Assembly: GCA_028752905.1 (NCBI GenBank)
Contig: JAQNBH010000003.1
Location: 25,173,989-25,237,988 of the forward strand
Source: Cladorhizidae sp. MBARI D1340-BT2
Lineage: Eukaryota > Porifera > Demospongiae > Poecilosclerida > Cladorhizidae
DNA: 64,000 nucleotides
Reading direction: 5' to 3'
Of the stretch, positions 29,301 to 40,192 are shown piece by piece. The first letter of the stretch is position 1. Every line of letters begins with the position of its first letter. The notes beneath the pieces were generated by a model. It searched no databases, was not told the origin of the DNA, and was given only the letters and a program-made list of their open reading frames with translations. Both the position numbers and the translations under genes were made by a program.

Positions 29301-32300
29301 TAACTTTCTAATACTTAGAGTAATCAAAATTTTGGCACGTACAAAAGACAGATAATTAGAAGGGCTATCCGGTGATATAAAAATTTCCTTTTTTGGGTAA
29401 AGTGTAGAAAAGTTATGAGCTTTACGGCAAAAAAGCAAGATTTTTTGGGGGGAAATGAGAAACATATAGACCAAATTAGGGCAAATATCAAGATAGAGAA
29501 CACATAATGAAACCTATCATTCGAATCATATCAAGTCCATTACAGTGAAGTGTGCAGAATATTATTATGGATGTTTGATATCAACAGAGAGCACAGGGAG
29601 AGACCTATCTTAATAGCTATATATCAAGTTTATACAGTGAAGTGTGGAGAATCTATGAAGCTAACCTGTTTAGCATCAAGATAGAGAACACATAGAGAAA
29701 CCTATCTTGTGATTCTATGTATGCAGAATATACGGATGTTTGGTATCAAGAGAGAGAACAGAGAGAGGCCTACCTTTAGAGCTATATATCAAGTCTATTC
29801 AGTGAAGTGTGGAGAATCTATGAAGCTAACATGTTTAGCTCAAGATAGAGAACACTGAGAGATACCTATCTTGCAAGTCCACTACAGTGAAGTGTGCAGA
29901 ATATATGGATGTTTGGTATCAAGAGAGAGCACTTAGAGAGTCCTATCTTAATAGCTATACATCAAGTCTATTCAGTGAAGTGTGGATAATCTACGAAGCT
30001 AAACATGTTTAGCATCAAGTAAGAGTACAATTCATAACTGCCCTAATTAACAAGACCAAAGTCCCAGATTTTGTCAACTGATAGAGAAGGCCCTTATCTG
30101 CAACATGTCAACAGATTATCAATAAATGTAGTGGTTTTTCACTGGCAGGCCACCGCTTTGGCAACTGGAAAACGCCAGGAAAGATCGCAAACCTTACCAC
30201 TTCAAATCACCATAACCTGCTAATACTTAGAGTAATCAAAATTTTGGCACGTACAAAAGACAGATAATTAGAAGGGCTCTCCGGTGATATAAATAATTTC
30301 TTTTTTGGGTAAAGTGTAGAAAAGTTATGAGCTTTACGGCAAAAAAGCAAGATTTTTGGGGGGAAAATGAGAAACATATAGACCAAATTAGGGCAAATAT
30401 CAAGATAGAGAACACATAATGAAACCTATCATTCGAATCATATCAAGTCCATTACAGTGAAGTGTGCATAATATTATGGATGTTTGATATCAACAGAGAG
30501 CACAGGGAGAGACCTATCTTAATAGCTATATATCAAGTTTATACAGTGAAGTGTGGAGAATCTATGAAGCTAACCTGTTTAGCATCAAGATAGAGAACAC
30601 ATAGAGAAACCTATCTTGTGATTCTATGTATGCAGAATATACGGATGTTTGGTATCAAGAGAGAGAACAGAGAGAGGCCTACCTTTAGAGCTATATATCA
30701 AGTCTATTCAGTGAAGTGTGGAGAATCTATGAAGCTAACATGTTTAGCTCAAGATAGAGAACACTGAGAGATACCTATCTTGCAAGTCCACTACAGTGAA
30801 GTGTGCAGAATATATGGATGTTTGGTATCAAGAGAGAGCACTTAGAGAGTCCTATCTTAATAGCTATACATCAAGTCTATTCAGTGAAGTGTGGATAATC
30901 TACGAAGCTAAACATGTTTAGCATCAAGTAAGAGTACAATTCATAACTGCCCTAATTAACAAGACCAAAGTCCCAGATTTTGTCAACTGATAGAGAAGGC
31001 CCTTATCTGCAACATGTCAACAGATTATCAATAAATGTAGTGGTTTTTCACTGGCAGGCCACCGCTTTGGCAACTGGAAAACGCCAGGAAAGATCGCAAA
31101 CCTTACCACTTCAAATCACCATAACTTGCTAATACTTAGAGTACTCAAAATTTTGGCACGTACAAAAGACAGATAATTAGAAGGGCTATCCGGTGATATA
31201 AATAATTTCTTTTTTGGGTAAAGTGTAGAAAAGTTATGAGCTTTACGGCAAAAAAGCAAGATTTTTGGGGGGGAAATGAGAAACATATAGACCAAATTAG
31301 GGCAAATATCAAGATAGAGAACACATAATGAAACCTATCATTCGAATCATATCAAGTCCATTACAGTGAAGTGTGCAGAATATTATGGATGTTTGATATC
31401 AACAGAGAGCACAGGGAGAGACCTATCTTAATAGCTATATATCAAGTTTATACAGTGAAGTGTGGAGAATCTATGAAGCTAACCTGTTTAGCATCAAGAT
31501 AGAGAACACATAGAGAAACCTATCTTGTGATTCTATGTATGCAGAATATACGGATGTTTGGTATCAAGAGAGAGAACAGAGAGAGGCCTACCTTTAGAGC
31601 TATATATCAAGTCTATTCAGTGAAGTGTGGAGAATCTATGAAGCTAACATGTTTAGCTCAAGATAGAGAACACTGAGAGATACCTATCTTGCAAGTCCAC
31701 TACAGTGAAGTGTGCAGAATATATGGATGTTTGGTATCAAGAGAGAGCACTTAGAGAGTCCTATCTTAATAGCTATACATCAAGTCTATTCAGTGAAGTG
31801 TGGATAATCTACGAAGCTAAACATGTTTAGCATCAAGTAAGAGTACAATTCATAACTGCCCTAATTAACAAGACCAAAGTCCCAGATTTTGTCAACTGAT
31901 AGAGAAGGCCCTTATCTGCAACATGACAACAGATTATCAATAAATGTAGTGGTTTTTCACTGGCAGGCCACCGCTTTGGCAACTGGAAAACGCCAGGAAA
32001 GATCGCAAACCTTACCACTTCAAATCACCATAACTTGCTAATACTTAGAGTACTCAAAATTTTGGCACGTACAAAAGACAGATAATTAGAAGGGCTATCC
32101 GGTGATATAAATAATTTCTTTTTTGGGTAAAGTGTAGAAAAGTTATGAGCTTTACGGCAAAAAAGCAAGATTTTTGGGGGGAAAATGAGAAACATATAGA
32201 CCAAATTAGGGCAAATATCAAGATAGAGAACACATAATGAAACCTATCATTCGAATCATATCAAGTCCATTACAGTGAAGTGTGCAGAATATTATGGATG

Positions 32301-35300
32301 TTTGATATCAACAGAGAGCACAGGGAGAGACCTATCTTAATAGCTATATATCAAGTTTATACAGTGAAGTGTGGAGAATCTATGAAGCTAACCTGTTTAG
32401 CATCAAGATAGAGAACACATAGAGAAACCTATCTTGTGATTCTATGTATGCAGAATATACGGATGTTTGGTATCAAGAGAGAGAACAGAGAGAGGCCTAC
32501 CTTTAGAGCTATATATCAAGTCTATTCAGTGAAGTGTGGAGAATCTATGAAGCTAACATGTTTAGCTCAAGATAGAGAACACTGAGAGATACCTATCTTG
32601 CAAGTCCACTACAGTGAAGTGTGCAGAATATATGGATGTTTGGTATCAAGAGAGAGCACTTAGAGAGTCCTATCTTAATAGCTATACATCAAGTCTATTC
32701 AGTGAAGTGTGGATAATCTACGAAGCTAAACATGTTTAGCATCAAGTAAGAGTACAATTCATAACTGCCCTAATTAACAAGACCAAAGTCCCAGATTTTG
32801 TCAACTGATAGAGAAGGCCCTTATCTGCAACATGTCAACAGATTATCAATAAATGTAGTGGTTTTTCACTGGCAGGCCACCGCTTTGGCAACTGGAAAAC
32901 GCCAGGAAAGATCGCAAATCTTACCACTTCAAATCACCATAACTTGCTAATACTTAGAGTAATCAAAATTTTGGCACATACAAAAGACAGATAATTAGAA
33001 GGGCTATCCGGTGATATAAAAAATTTCTTTTTTGGGTAAAGTATAGAAAAGTTATGAGCTTTACGGCAAAAAAGCAAGATTTTTGGGGGGAAAATGAGAA
33101 ACATATAGACCAAATTAGGGCAAATATCAAGATAGAGAACACATAATGAAACCTATCATTCGAATCATATCAAGTCCATTACAGTGAAGTGTGCATAATA
33201 TTATGGATGTTTGATATCAACAGAGAGCACAGGGAGAGACCTATCTTAATAGCTATATATCAAGTTTATACAGTGAAGTGTGGAGAATCTATGAAGCTAA
33301 CCTGTTTAGCATCAAGATAGAGAACACATAGAGAAACCTATCTTGTGATTCTATGTATGCAGAATATACGGATGTTTGGTATCAAGAGAGAGAACAGAGA
33401 GAGGCCTACCTTTAGAGCTATATATCAAGTCTATTCAGTGAAGTGTGGAGAATCTATGAAGCTAACATGTTTAGCTCAAGATAGAGAACACTGAGAGATA
33501 CCTATCTTGCAAGTCCACTACAGTGAAGTGTGCAGAATATATGGATGTTTGGTATCAAGAGAGAGCACTTAGAGAGTCCTATCTTAATAGCTATACATCA
33601 AGTCTATTCAGTGAAGTGTGGATAATCTACGAAGCTAAACATGTTTAGCATCAAGTAAGAGTACAATTCATAACTGCCCTAATTAACAAGACCAAAGTCC
33701 CAGATTTTGTCAACTGATAGAGAAGGCCCTTATCTGCAACATGTCAACAGATTATCAATAAATGTAGTGGTTTTTCACTGGCAGGCCACCGCTTTGGCAA
33801 CTGGAAAACGCCAGGAAAGATCGCAAACCTTACCACTTCAAATCACCATAACTTGCTAATACTTAGAGTACTCAAAATTTTGGCACGTACAAAAGACAGA
33901 TAATTAGAAGGGCTATCCGGTGATATAAATAATTTCTTTTTTGGGTAAAGTGTAGAAAAGTTATGAGCTTTACGGCAAAAAAGCAAGATTTTTGGGGGGA
34001 AAATGAGAAACATATAGACCAAATTAGGGCAAATATCAAGATAGAGAACACATAATGAAACCTATCATTCGAATCATATCAAGTCCATTACAGTGAAGTG
34101 TGCAGAATATTATGGATGTTTGATATCAACAGAGAGCACAGGGAGAGACCTATCTTAATAGCTATATATCAAGTTTATACAGTGAAGTGTGGAGAATCTA
34201 TGAAGCTAACCTGTTTAGCATCAAGATAGAGAACACATAGAGAAACCTATCTTGTGATTCTATGTATGCAGAATATACGGATGTTTGGTATCAAGAGAGA
34301 GAACAGAGAGAGGCCTACCTTTAGAGCTATATATCAAGTCTATTCAGTGAAGTGTGGAGAATCTATGAAGCTAACATGTTTAGCTCAAGATAGAGAACAC
34401 TGAGAGATACCTATCTTGCAAGTCCACTACAGTGAAGTGTGCAGAATATATGGATGTTTGGTATCAAGAGAGAGCACTTAGAGAGTCCTATCTTAATAGC
34501 TATACATCAAGTCTATTCAGTGAAGTGTGGATAATCTACGAAGCTAAACATGTTTAGCATCAAGTAAGAGTACAATTCATAACTGCCCTAATTAACAAGA
34601 CCAAAGTCCCAGATTTTGTCAACTGATAGAGAAGGCCCTTATCTGCAACATGTCAACAGATTATCAATAAATGTAGTGGTTTTTCACTGGCAGGCCACCG
34701 CTTTGGCAACTGGAAAACGCCAGGAAAGATCGCAAACCTTACCACTTCAAATCACCATAACTTGCTAATACTTAGAGTAATCAAAATTTTAGCACGTACA
34801 AAAGACAGATAATTAGAATGGCTATCCGGTGATATAAAAAATTTCTTTTTTGGGTAAAGTGTAGAAAAGTTATGAGCTTTACGGCAAAAAAGCAAGATTT
34901 TTGGGGGGGAAATGAGAAACATATAGACCAAATTAGGGCAAATATCAAGATAGAGAACACATAATGAAACCTATCATTCGAATCATATCAAGTCCATTAC
35001 AGTGAAGTGTGCAGAATATTATTATGGATGTTTGATATCAACAGAGAGCACAGGGAGAGACCTATCTTAATAGCTATATATCAAGTTTATACAGTGAAGT
35101 GTGGAGAATCTATGAAGCTAACCTGTTTAGCATCAAGATAGAGAACACATAGAGAAACCTATCTTGTGATTCTATGTATGCAGAATATACGGATGTTTGG
35201 TATCAAGAGAGAGAACAGAGAGAGGCCTACCTTTAGAGCTATATATCAAGTCTATTCAGTGAAGTGTGGAGAATCTATGAAGCTAACATGTTTAGCTCAA

Positions 35301-36415
35301 GATAGAGAACACTGAGAGATACCTATCTTGCAAGTCCACTACAGTGAAGTGTGCAGAATATATGGATGTTTGGTATCAAGAGAGAGCACTTAGAGAGTCC
35401 TATCTTAATAGCTATACATCAAGTCTATTCAGTGAAGTGTGGATAATCTACGAAGCTAAACATGTTTAGCATCAAGTAAGAGTACAATTCATAACTGCCC
35501 TAATTAACAAGACCAAAGTCCCAGATTTTGTCAACTGATAGAGAAGGCCCTTATCTGCAACATGTCAACAGATTATCAATAAATGTAGTGGTTTTTCACT
35601 GGCAGGCCACCGCTTTGGCAACTGGAAAACGCCAGGAAAGATCGCAAACCTTACCACTTCAAATCACCATAACTTGCTAATACTTAGAGTAATCAAAATT
35701 TTGGCACGTACAAAAGACAGATAATTAGAATGGCTATCCGGTGATATAAAAAATTTCTTTTTTGGGTAAAGTGTAGAAAAGTTATGAGCTTTACGGCAAA
35801 AAAGCAAGATTTTTGGGGGGGAAATGAGAAACATATAGACCAAATTAGGGCAAATATCAAGATAGAGAACACATAATGAAACCTATCATTCGAATCATAT
35901 CAAGTCCATTACAGTGAAGTGTGCAGAATATTATTATGGATGTTTGATATCAACAGAGAGCACAGGGAGAGACCTATCTTAATAGCTATATATCAAGTTT
36001 ATACAGTGAAGTGTGGAGAATCTATGAAGCTAACCTGTTTAGCATCAAGATAGAGAACACATAGAGAAACCTATCTTGTGATTCTATGTATGCAGAATAT
36101 ACGGATGTTTGGTATCAAGAGAGAGAACAGAGAGAGGCCTACCTTTAGAGCTATATATCAAGTCTATTAAGTGAAGTGTGGAGAATCTATGAAGCTAACA
36201 TGTTTAGCTCAAGATAGAGAACACTGAGAGATACCTATCTTGCAAGTCCACTACAGTGAAGTGTGCAGAATATATGGATGTTTGGTATCAAGAGAGAGCA
36301 CTTAGAGAGTCCTATCTTAATAGCTATACATCAAGTCTATTCAGTGAAGTGTGGATAATCTACGAAGCTAAACATGTTTAGCATCAAGTAAGAGTACAAT
36401 TCATAACTGCCCTAA

Positions 36416-36419
36416 TTAA
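36416..36419. repeat. TTAA target duplication, left of copy A
   Basis: In uninterrupted monomers the site reads CCTAATTAACAAGACC. Here the left part ends at TTAA and the element follows. The matching TTAA on the other side is at 40208-40211. The piggyBac superfamily inserts at TTAA and duplicates it. Confidence 0.88.
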
Positions 36420-36433
36420 CCCTACGCGTGCGT
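36420..36433 (+). repeat. Left terminal inverted repeat, copy A
   Basis: CCCTACGCGTGCGT. Aligned without gaps to the inverse complement of the right end (CCCTTTAACTGCGT in copy B), it matches at CCCT and at TGCGT, 9 of 14 positions. The repeat is short and imperfect, as is common in piggyBac-like elements. The same end is at 44764-44777 in copy B. Confidence 0.6.
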
Positions 36434-36763
36434 AACGCAATAATTGAACCGAACCCTCCTTGCGGGACTATTTTTGGGACAATATGGCTGCTCCACGTGT
36501 TGGCGAGTGTCCTGTCTTTATGCGCCTCTATTTCTCCTTTCTCTGTTCTTCCGGGTTCGAAAAGTTGCCTTGAAGTCTCATCAAAGATTGGGGGAGAATA
36601 TAAACTCTACCTTGGACTCTGGATTTTTCTTCGTGTAAAGATAAATGGTGAGCTGTAATTAGAATTGTTTAGTTACTTTCTTTTTGCTTGCTTTGTGATC
36701 CGTATAGCCAGCCTTCGTTTTTAGTAATCAAGCTTTTAGTTTCTTTGGTAGCCAGCAGTCCAT
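36434..36763 (+). promoter_or_regulatory. Element left end with promoter-like motifs, copy A
   Basis: A non-repetitive segment next to the left end. On the plus strand it contains an E-box CACGTG (36494-36499), a CTTCCGGG ETS-like site (about 36548), a TATAAA (36599-36604) and, about 40 bp further on, an ATG immediately followed by GTGAGC (36645-36653), which resembles a splice donor. Together these look like a core promoter with a short first exon, but each motif is weak alone. Two overlapping open frames of 64 and 76 codons here match nothing I recognise and are probably chance. The segment could be the 3' part of the ancestral element or captured host sequence. Confidence 0.3.
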
Positions 36764-36862
36764 CTAGATAGCGCTAGCGTCATTCATTTGTAGCTAGCAG
36801 TAGATCTAACTAGCTAGTGTCGCTCTATCCAGCAGTAGCTCTAGCTAGCGCTAGCGTTTGTT
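36764..36862. repeat. CTAG-rich degenerate repeat, copy A
   Basis: A short stretch dense in CTAG and GCTAGC words (TAGCGCTAGCG twice, GTAGCTAGCAG, ACTAGCTAGTG) with two AGCAGT.. strings. It looks like a decayed short tandem repeat with many small palindromes. The following 36863-36972 is unique AT-rich sequence in which I see no feature. The same stretch in copy B is 45108-45206. Confidence 0.5.
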
Positions 36863-36972
36863 TTACTGGTAGTAATTGTAGTGATACAACAGTGAACCTA
36901 GCGGGTAAATCAACTTCTTAGCTCTCATCGAAGTTCACTTGCTACATTACTTACAAGCTGTGCCTAGGTAGA

Positions 36973-39046
36973 TAACTTGCTCTATATATATATAATGAGA
37001 GAAGACACTAGTGGCACGCCATTATAACTTGCTCTCTATATATATATAATGAGAGAGGACACTAGTGGCACACCATCATAACTTGCTCAATATATATATA
37101 TAATGAGAGAGGACACTAGTGGCACACCATCATAACTTGCTCAATATATATATAATGAGAGAAGACACTAGTGGCACGCCATCATAACTTGCTCTCTATA
37201 TATATATATAATGAGAGAGGAAACTAGTGGCACGCCATCATAACTTGCTCTCTATATATATATAATGAGAGAGGACACTAGTGGCATGCCATCATAACTT
37301 GCTCAATATATATATATATAATGAGAGAGGACACTAGTGGCACGCCATCATAACTTGCTCAATATATATATATATAATGAGAGAGGACACTAGTGGCAAG
37401 CCATCATAACTTGCTCAATATATATATAATGAGAGAAGACACTAGTGGCACGCCATCATAACTTGCTCTCTATATATATATATAATGAGAGAGGACACTA
37501 GTGGCACGCCATCATAACTTGCTCTCTATATATATATAATGAGAGAGGACACTAGTGGCACGCCATCATAACTTGCTCAATATATATATATATAATGAGA
37601 GAGGACACTAGTGGCAAGCCATCATAACTTGCTCAATATATATATAATGAGAGAAGACACTAGTGGCACACCATCATAACTTGCTCAATATATATATATA
37701 TATATAATGAGAGAGGACACTAGTGGCAAGCCATCATAACTTGCTCAATATATATATAATGAGAGAAGACACTAGTGGCACACCATCATAACTGGCTCAA
37801 TATATATATATAATGAGAGAGGACACTAGTGGCACGCCATCATAACTTGCTCAATATATATATATATAATGAGAGAGGACACTAGTGGCACGCCATCATA
37901 ACTTGCTCTCTATATATATATAATGAGAGAGGACACTAGTGGCACGCTATCATAACTTGCTCAATATATATATATATATATATATATATACTGAGAGAGG
38001 ACACTATTGGCTCGCCATCATAACTTGCTCAATATATATATATAATTAGAGAGGACACTAGTGGCACGCCATCATAACTTGCTCAATATATATATATAAT
38101 GAGAGAGGACACTAGTGGCAAGCCATCATAACTTGCTCAATATATATATATATAATGAGAGAAGACACTAGTGGCACGCCATCATAACTTGCTCTCTCTC
38201 TATATATATATATATATAATGAGAGAGGACACTAGTGGCACGCCATCATAACTTGCTCAATATATATATATATATATAATGAGAGAAGACTCTAGTGGCA
38301 TGCCATCATAACTTGCTCTATATATATATATAATGAGAGAGGACACTAGTGGCACGCCATCATAACTTGCTCAATATATATATATAATGAGAGAGGACAC
38401 TAGTGGCACGCCATCATAACTTGCTCTCTATATATATATATAATGAGAGAGGACACTAGTGGCACGCCATCATAACTTGCTCAATATATATATATACTGA
38501 GAGAGGACACTAGTGGCACGCCATCATAACTTGCTCTATATATATATATACTGAGAGAGGACACTAGTGGCACGCCATCATAACTTGCTCTATATATATA
38601 TATAATGAGAGAAGACACTAGTGGCACGCCATCATAACTTGCTCAATATATATATATACTGAGAGAGGACACTAGTGGCACGCCATCATAACTTGCTCTA
38701 TATATATATATAATGAGAGAGGACACTAGTGGCACGCCATCATAACTTGCTCTATATATATATATATAATGAGAGAGGACACTAGTGGCACGCCATCATA
38801 ACTTGCTCTATATATATATATATATATAATGAGAGAGGACACTAGTGGCACGCCATCATAACTTGCTCAATATATATATATATAATGAGAGAGGACACTA
38901 GTGGTATGCCATCATAACTTGCTCTATATATATATATAATGAGAGAGGACACTAGTGGCACGCCATCATAACTTGCTCAATATATATATATATAATGAGA
39001 GAGGACACTAGTGGTATGCCATCATAACTTGCTCTATATATATATA
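36973..39046. repeat. 56-bp minisatellite with TA runs, 37 units, copy A
   Basis: Each unit reads TAACTTGCTC, then AA or TC or TA, then a (TA)n run of variable length, then (A)ATGAGAGAGGACAC, TAGTGGCACGCCATCA. I counted 37 occurrences of the conserved ACTAGTGGC-type core; the unit averages about 56 bp. Variants CACGCC, CACACC, CAAGCC and CATGCC, and GAGGAC or GAAGAC, are shuffled between units. A CAAGCC unit is always followed by a GAAGAC unit (four cases), so the array contains dimers. Where the unit has CTCTC before the TA run, it pairs with GAGAG after it and could form a hairpin. The tract lies where the rest of the transposase would be expected, directly abutting the relic at 39047. Confidence 0.92.
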
Positions 39047-39205
39047 GGTGGCTGATGAAGTCATGCTCTCTTGCTCGTTGGTGTTCGTCAAGGTGCGGCT
39101 GGTGACTTGCCAAGTACTGTTTCTCATACCGGTTCGTTTCACACCAGATATCCTTGATGATATTGACGTGAATAATTGCTCGAAAGCATCCAGAGGCTCG
39201 ACCAC
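39047..39205 (-). pseudogene. piggyBac transposase relic, N-terminal region, copy A
   Basis: On the minus strand one frame reads PLDAFEQLFT (39167-39193 for LDAFEQLFT) and a second frame reads IIKDIWCETNRYEKQYL followed by a basic stretch with RAR. The pairing of an F..LFT motif, about nine residues, then ETNRY is the start of the conserved region of piggyBac-family transposases (DDE_Tnp_1_7). The gap between T and ETNRY is 26 nt, one short of nine codons, so a single-base loss has shifted the frame. The relic stops at 39047, where the TA-rich minisatellite begins. None of the catalytic aspartates or the C-terminal cysteine-rich domain is present. A functional protein is excluded. The family call rests on motif recognition, not on a database search. 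Confidence 0.65.
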
Positions 39206-39723
39206 ACCTTATTAGGCCCACCAACAGAAGATACCACCATGCCACTTGCATCGCCTTCTTCCTCGTCTACGTCATAACCACCTCCCGCTCCATCCTCACC
39301 ATGCAAACTAACATCATCCCACCCATCACATTGAACCTCATGCCCCCCACCTTGAACCACGCACTCTTCATCTCGTATCTCTTAACCTCTTCACCTGGAA
39401 CCTCGCCCTCTTCACCTGGAACCTCGCCCTCTTCACCTGGAACCTCGCCCTCTTCACCTGGAACCTCGTGCCCTCTTCACCTGGAACCTCGCCCTCTTCA
39501 CCTGGAACCTCGCCCTCTTCACCTGGAACCTCGTGCCCTCTTCACCTGGAACCTCGCCCTCTTCACCTGGAACCTCGTCCTCTTCACATTCATTATCGGC
39601 ACCTTCATCTCCAACATCTATAATAAAAAGAATATTTATTGGTTATTTATATTGTTGTATTTTTATTGCTCTTGCTGTAGTAAATAACTTTCCTTCAAGG
39701 TAACCATCAAAGTCTCCATCACT
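39206..39723 (-). pseudogene. Possible acidic N-terminal part of the transposase relic, copy A
   Basis: Continuing upstream on the minus strand, fragments in different frames are strongly acidic. They include YDVDEEEGD near 39265, DVGDEGADNECEEDEVPGEE around 39560-39620 running into the 21-bp repeat, and SDGDFDGYLE at 39694-39723. An acidic, poorly conserved N-terminus is usual in piggyBac transposases. A pyrimidine-rich stretch ending in TATTATAG (minus strand, about 39618-39635) just before the DVGDEG codons could be a splice acceptor. The frames do not join, so this is decayed sequence. It could instead be unrelated low-complexity DNA. The same interval in copy B is 47550-48067. Confidence 0.35.
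39386..39587. repeat. 21-bp minisatellite, nine units, copy A
   Basis: Units read CCTCTTCACCTGGAACCTCGC. Seven are 21 bp; the fourth and seventh carry two extra bases (CGTGC), giving 23 bp. A partial tenth unit (CCTCTTCAC) follows. On the minus strand a 21-bp unit reads as the acidic heptapeptide EVPGEEG, while the +2 units shift it to RFQVKRA. The plus strand gives a proline/serine-rich frame that I regard as a by-product. Confidence 0.9.
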
Positions 39724-40130
39724 TATATATATCACCATCTAGTTCATCCATGAACTTGATAAGGTCTAGGGTTCAGGGAAAGTCTAAAATTGCTAATAAT
39801 AAAATTCTTCAGGGAGGAGCTTGTGGGCAAATTTGGAGGGTGGAGTTGTGAGATCAAGAAGATGGAGTTCAGCAACTAGAACTGCGCAGAGCTTGCAAAC
39901 AGTTGAGAGTTCAGGGTTGGGCGAGGTGAGCAAGATTGGAAAAGAGAAAGAATTTGTGAGCTGGACTAGTCGGCGCTGTAAAAGCAAGTAAGAAGCTTAG
40001 AATGGCAAGTCAACGTAAGAAACGTCTGCTCTAGAACAAGAAGGTGCCGATCATCGCACAAAAAAAACATGATGCGCAAAGCTAAGTTAGCGCCAATGCT
40101 CGAGATCCAACTAATAATTTAGCAAGGAGC
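39724..40130. other. Element right arm, no gene recognised, copy A
   Basis: Unique sequence between the acidic relic and the end palindromes. If the transposase read on the minus strand, its promoter and 5' untranslated region would lie here. On the plus strand an ATG at 40002 opens a ten-codon basic peptide that stops at once. On the minus strand a 64-codon frame at 39793-39987 has no recognisable motif. The copy B equivalent is 48068-48474. Confidence 0.4.
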
Positions 40131-40148
40131 GGGCGACTATAGTCGCCC
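40131..40148. repeat. Subterminal palindrome GGGCGACTATAGTCGCCC, copy A
   Basis: Perfect 18-bp palindrome about 60 bp from the right end. Its 14-base word GGCGACTATAGTCG recurs 43 bp further on. Paired subterminal repeats near one end are typical sites for transposase binding in DNA transposons; that role is inferred. The copy B equivalent is 48475-48492. Confidence 0.7.
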
Positions 40149-40174
40149 TCCGCAATTACGTGAAGTTCAATTGA

Positions 40175-40190
40175 GGCGACTATAGTCGAC
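40175..40190. repeat. Second subterminal palindrome, copy A
   Basis: GGCGACTATAGTCGAC, with a perfect 12-bp palindromic core CGACTATAGTCG at 40177-40188. It is a direct repeat of the first palindrome and lies 17 bp from the element end. The copy B equivalent is 48519-48534. Confidence 0.7.
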
Positions 40191-40192
40191 AA

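Larger units (their letters stand above)
1..36419 (+). repeat. Satellite array, left block (units 1-40 and start of 41)
   Basis: Tandem head-to-tail array of an AT-rich monomer. Taking AAGAGTACAA as the unit start, the spacing is 909 bp for most units, with 905, 908, 911 and 912 bp variants. The 905-bp form (units 4 and 11) lacks four bases in the third module, in the string CTTAATAGCTATAT. The 912-bp form mostly carries one extra ATT in GAATATTATTATGG. Units are nearly identical to each other, differing at a small set of recurrent positions. All reading frames on both strands are broken by stops within most units, so the array is non-coding. Its role is unknown. Long homogeneous arrays of this kind are usually heterochromatic or centromeric in animals and plants; that is an inference and nothing in the sequence proves it. 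Confidence 0.98.

Noticed and set aside
31833..32018. Open frame of 61 codons on the minus strand in the satellite, repeated at 51244, 53804 and 56529
   Set aside because: It exists only because the CATGACAAC variant removes a stop present in the same frame of other units. It has no domain, no conserved start context and no support in most monomers.
36428..36658. Overlapping open frames of 76 and 64 codons at the left end of the element (also 44772-45002)
   Set aside because: Two frames overlap over the same bases, neither shows a known motif, and their identity in copy B only reflects the recent duplication.
36973..39046. CRISPR-like array
   Set aside because: The variable part between conserved blocks is only a TA run, not unique spacers; no leader or cas genes, and the context is eukaryotic satellite.
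38952..39360. Minus-strand frames of 99, 65 and 73 codons treated as genes
   Set aside because: They are fragments of one decayed transposase region in different frames, with ends running into the TA-rich minisatellite. They are reported as pseudogene, not as CDS.
39301..39687. Plus-strand frame of 128 codons rich in S, P, G and T
   Set aside because: It is the reverse reading of the 21-bp minisatellite, and its period makes an open frame likely by chance. The minus strand gives the reading that fits the transposase context.
39793..39987. Minus-strand frame of 64 codons in the right arm (also 48137-48331)
   Set aside because: No recognisable motif and no link to the transposase fragments; compatible with chance in a 450-bp stretch.
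40002..40034. ATG with good context followed by a basic decapeptide (MASQRKKRLL)
   Set aside because: It stops after ten codons and reads opposite to the transposase relic; no evidence of translation.
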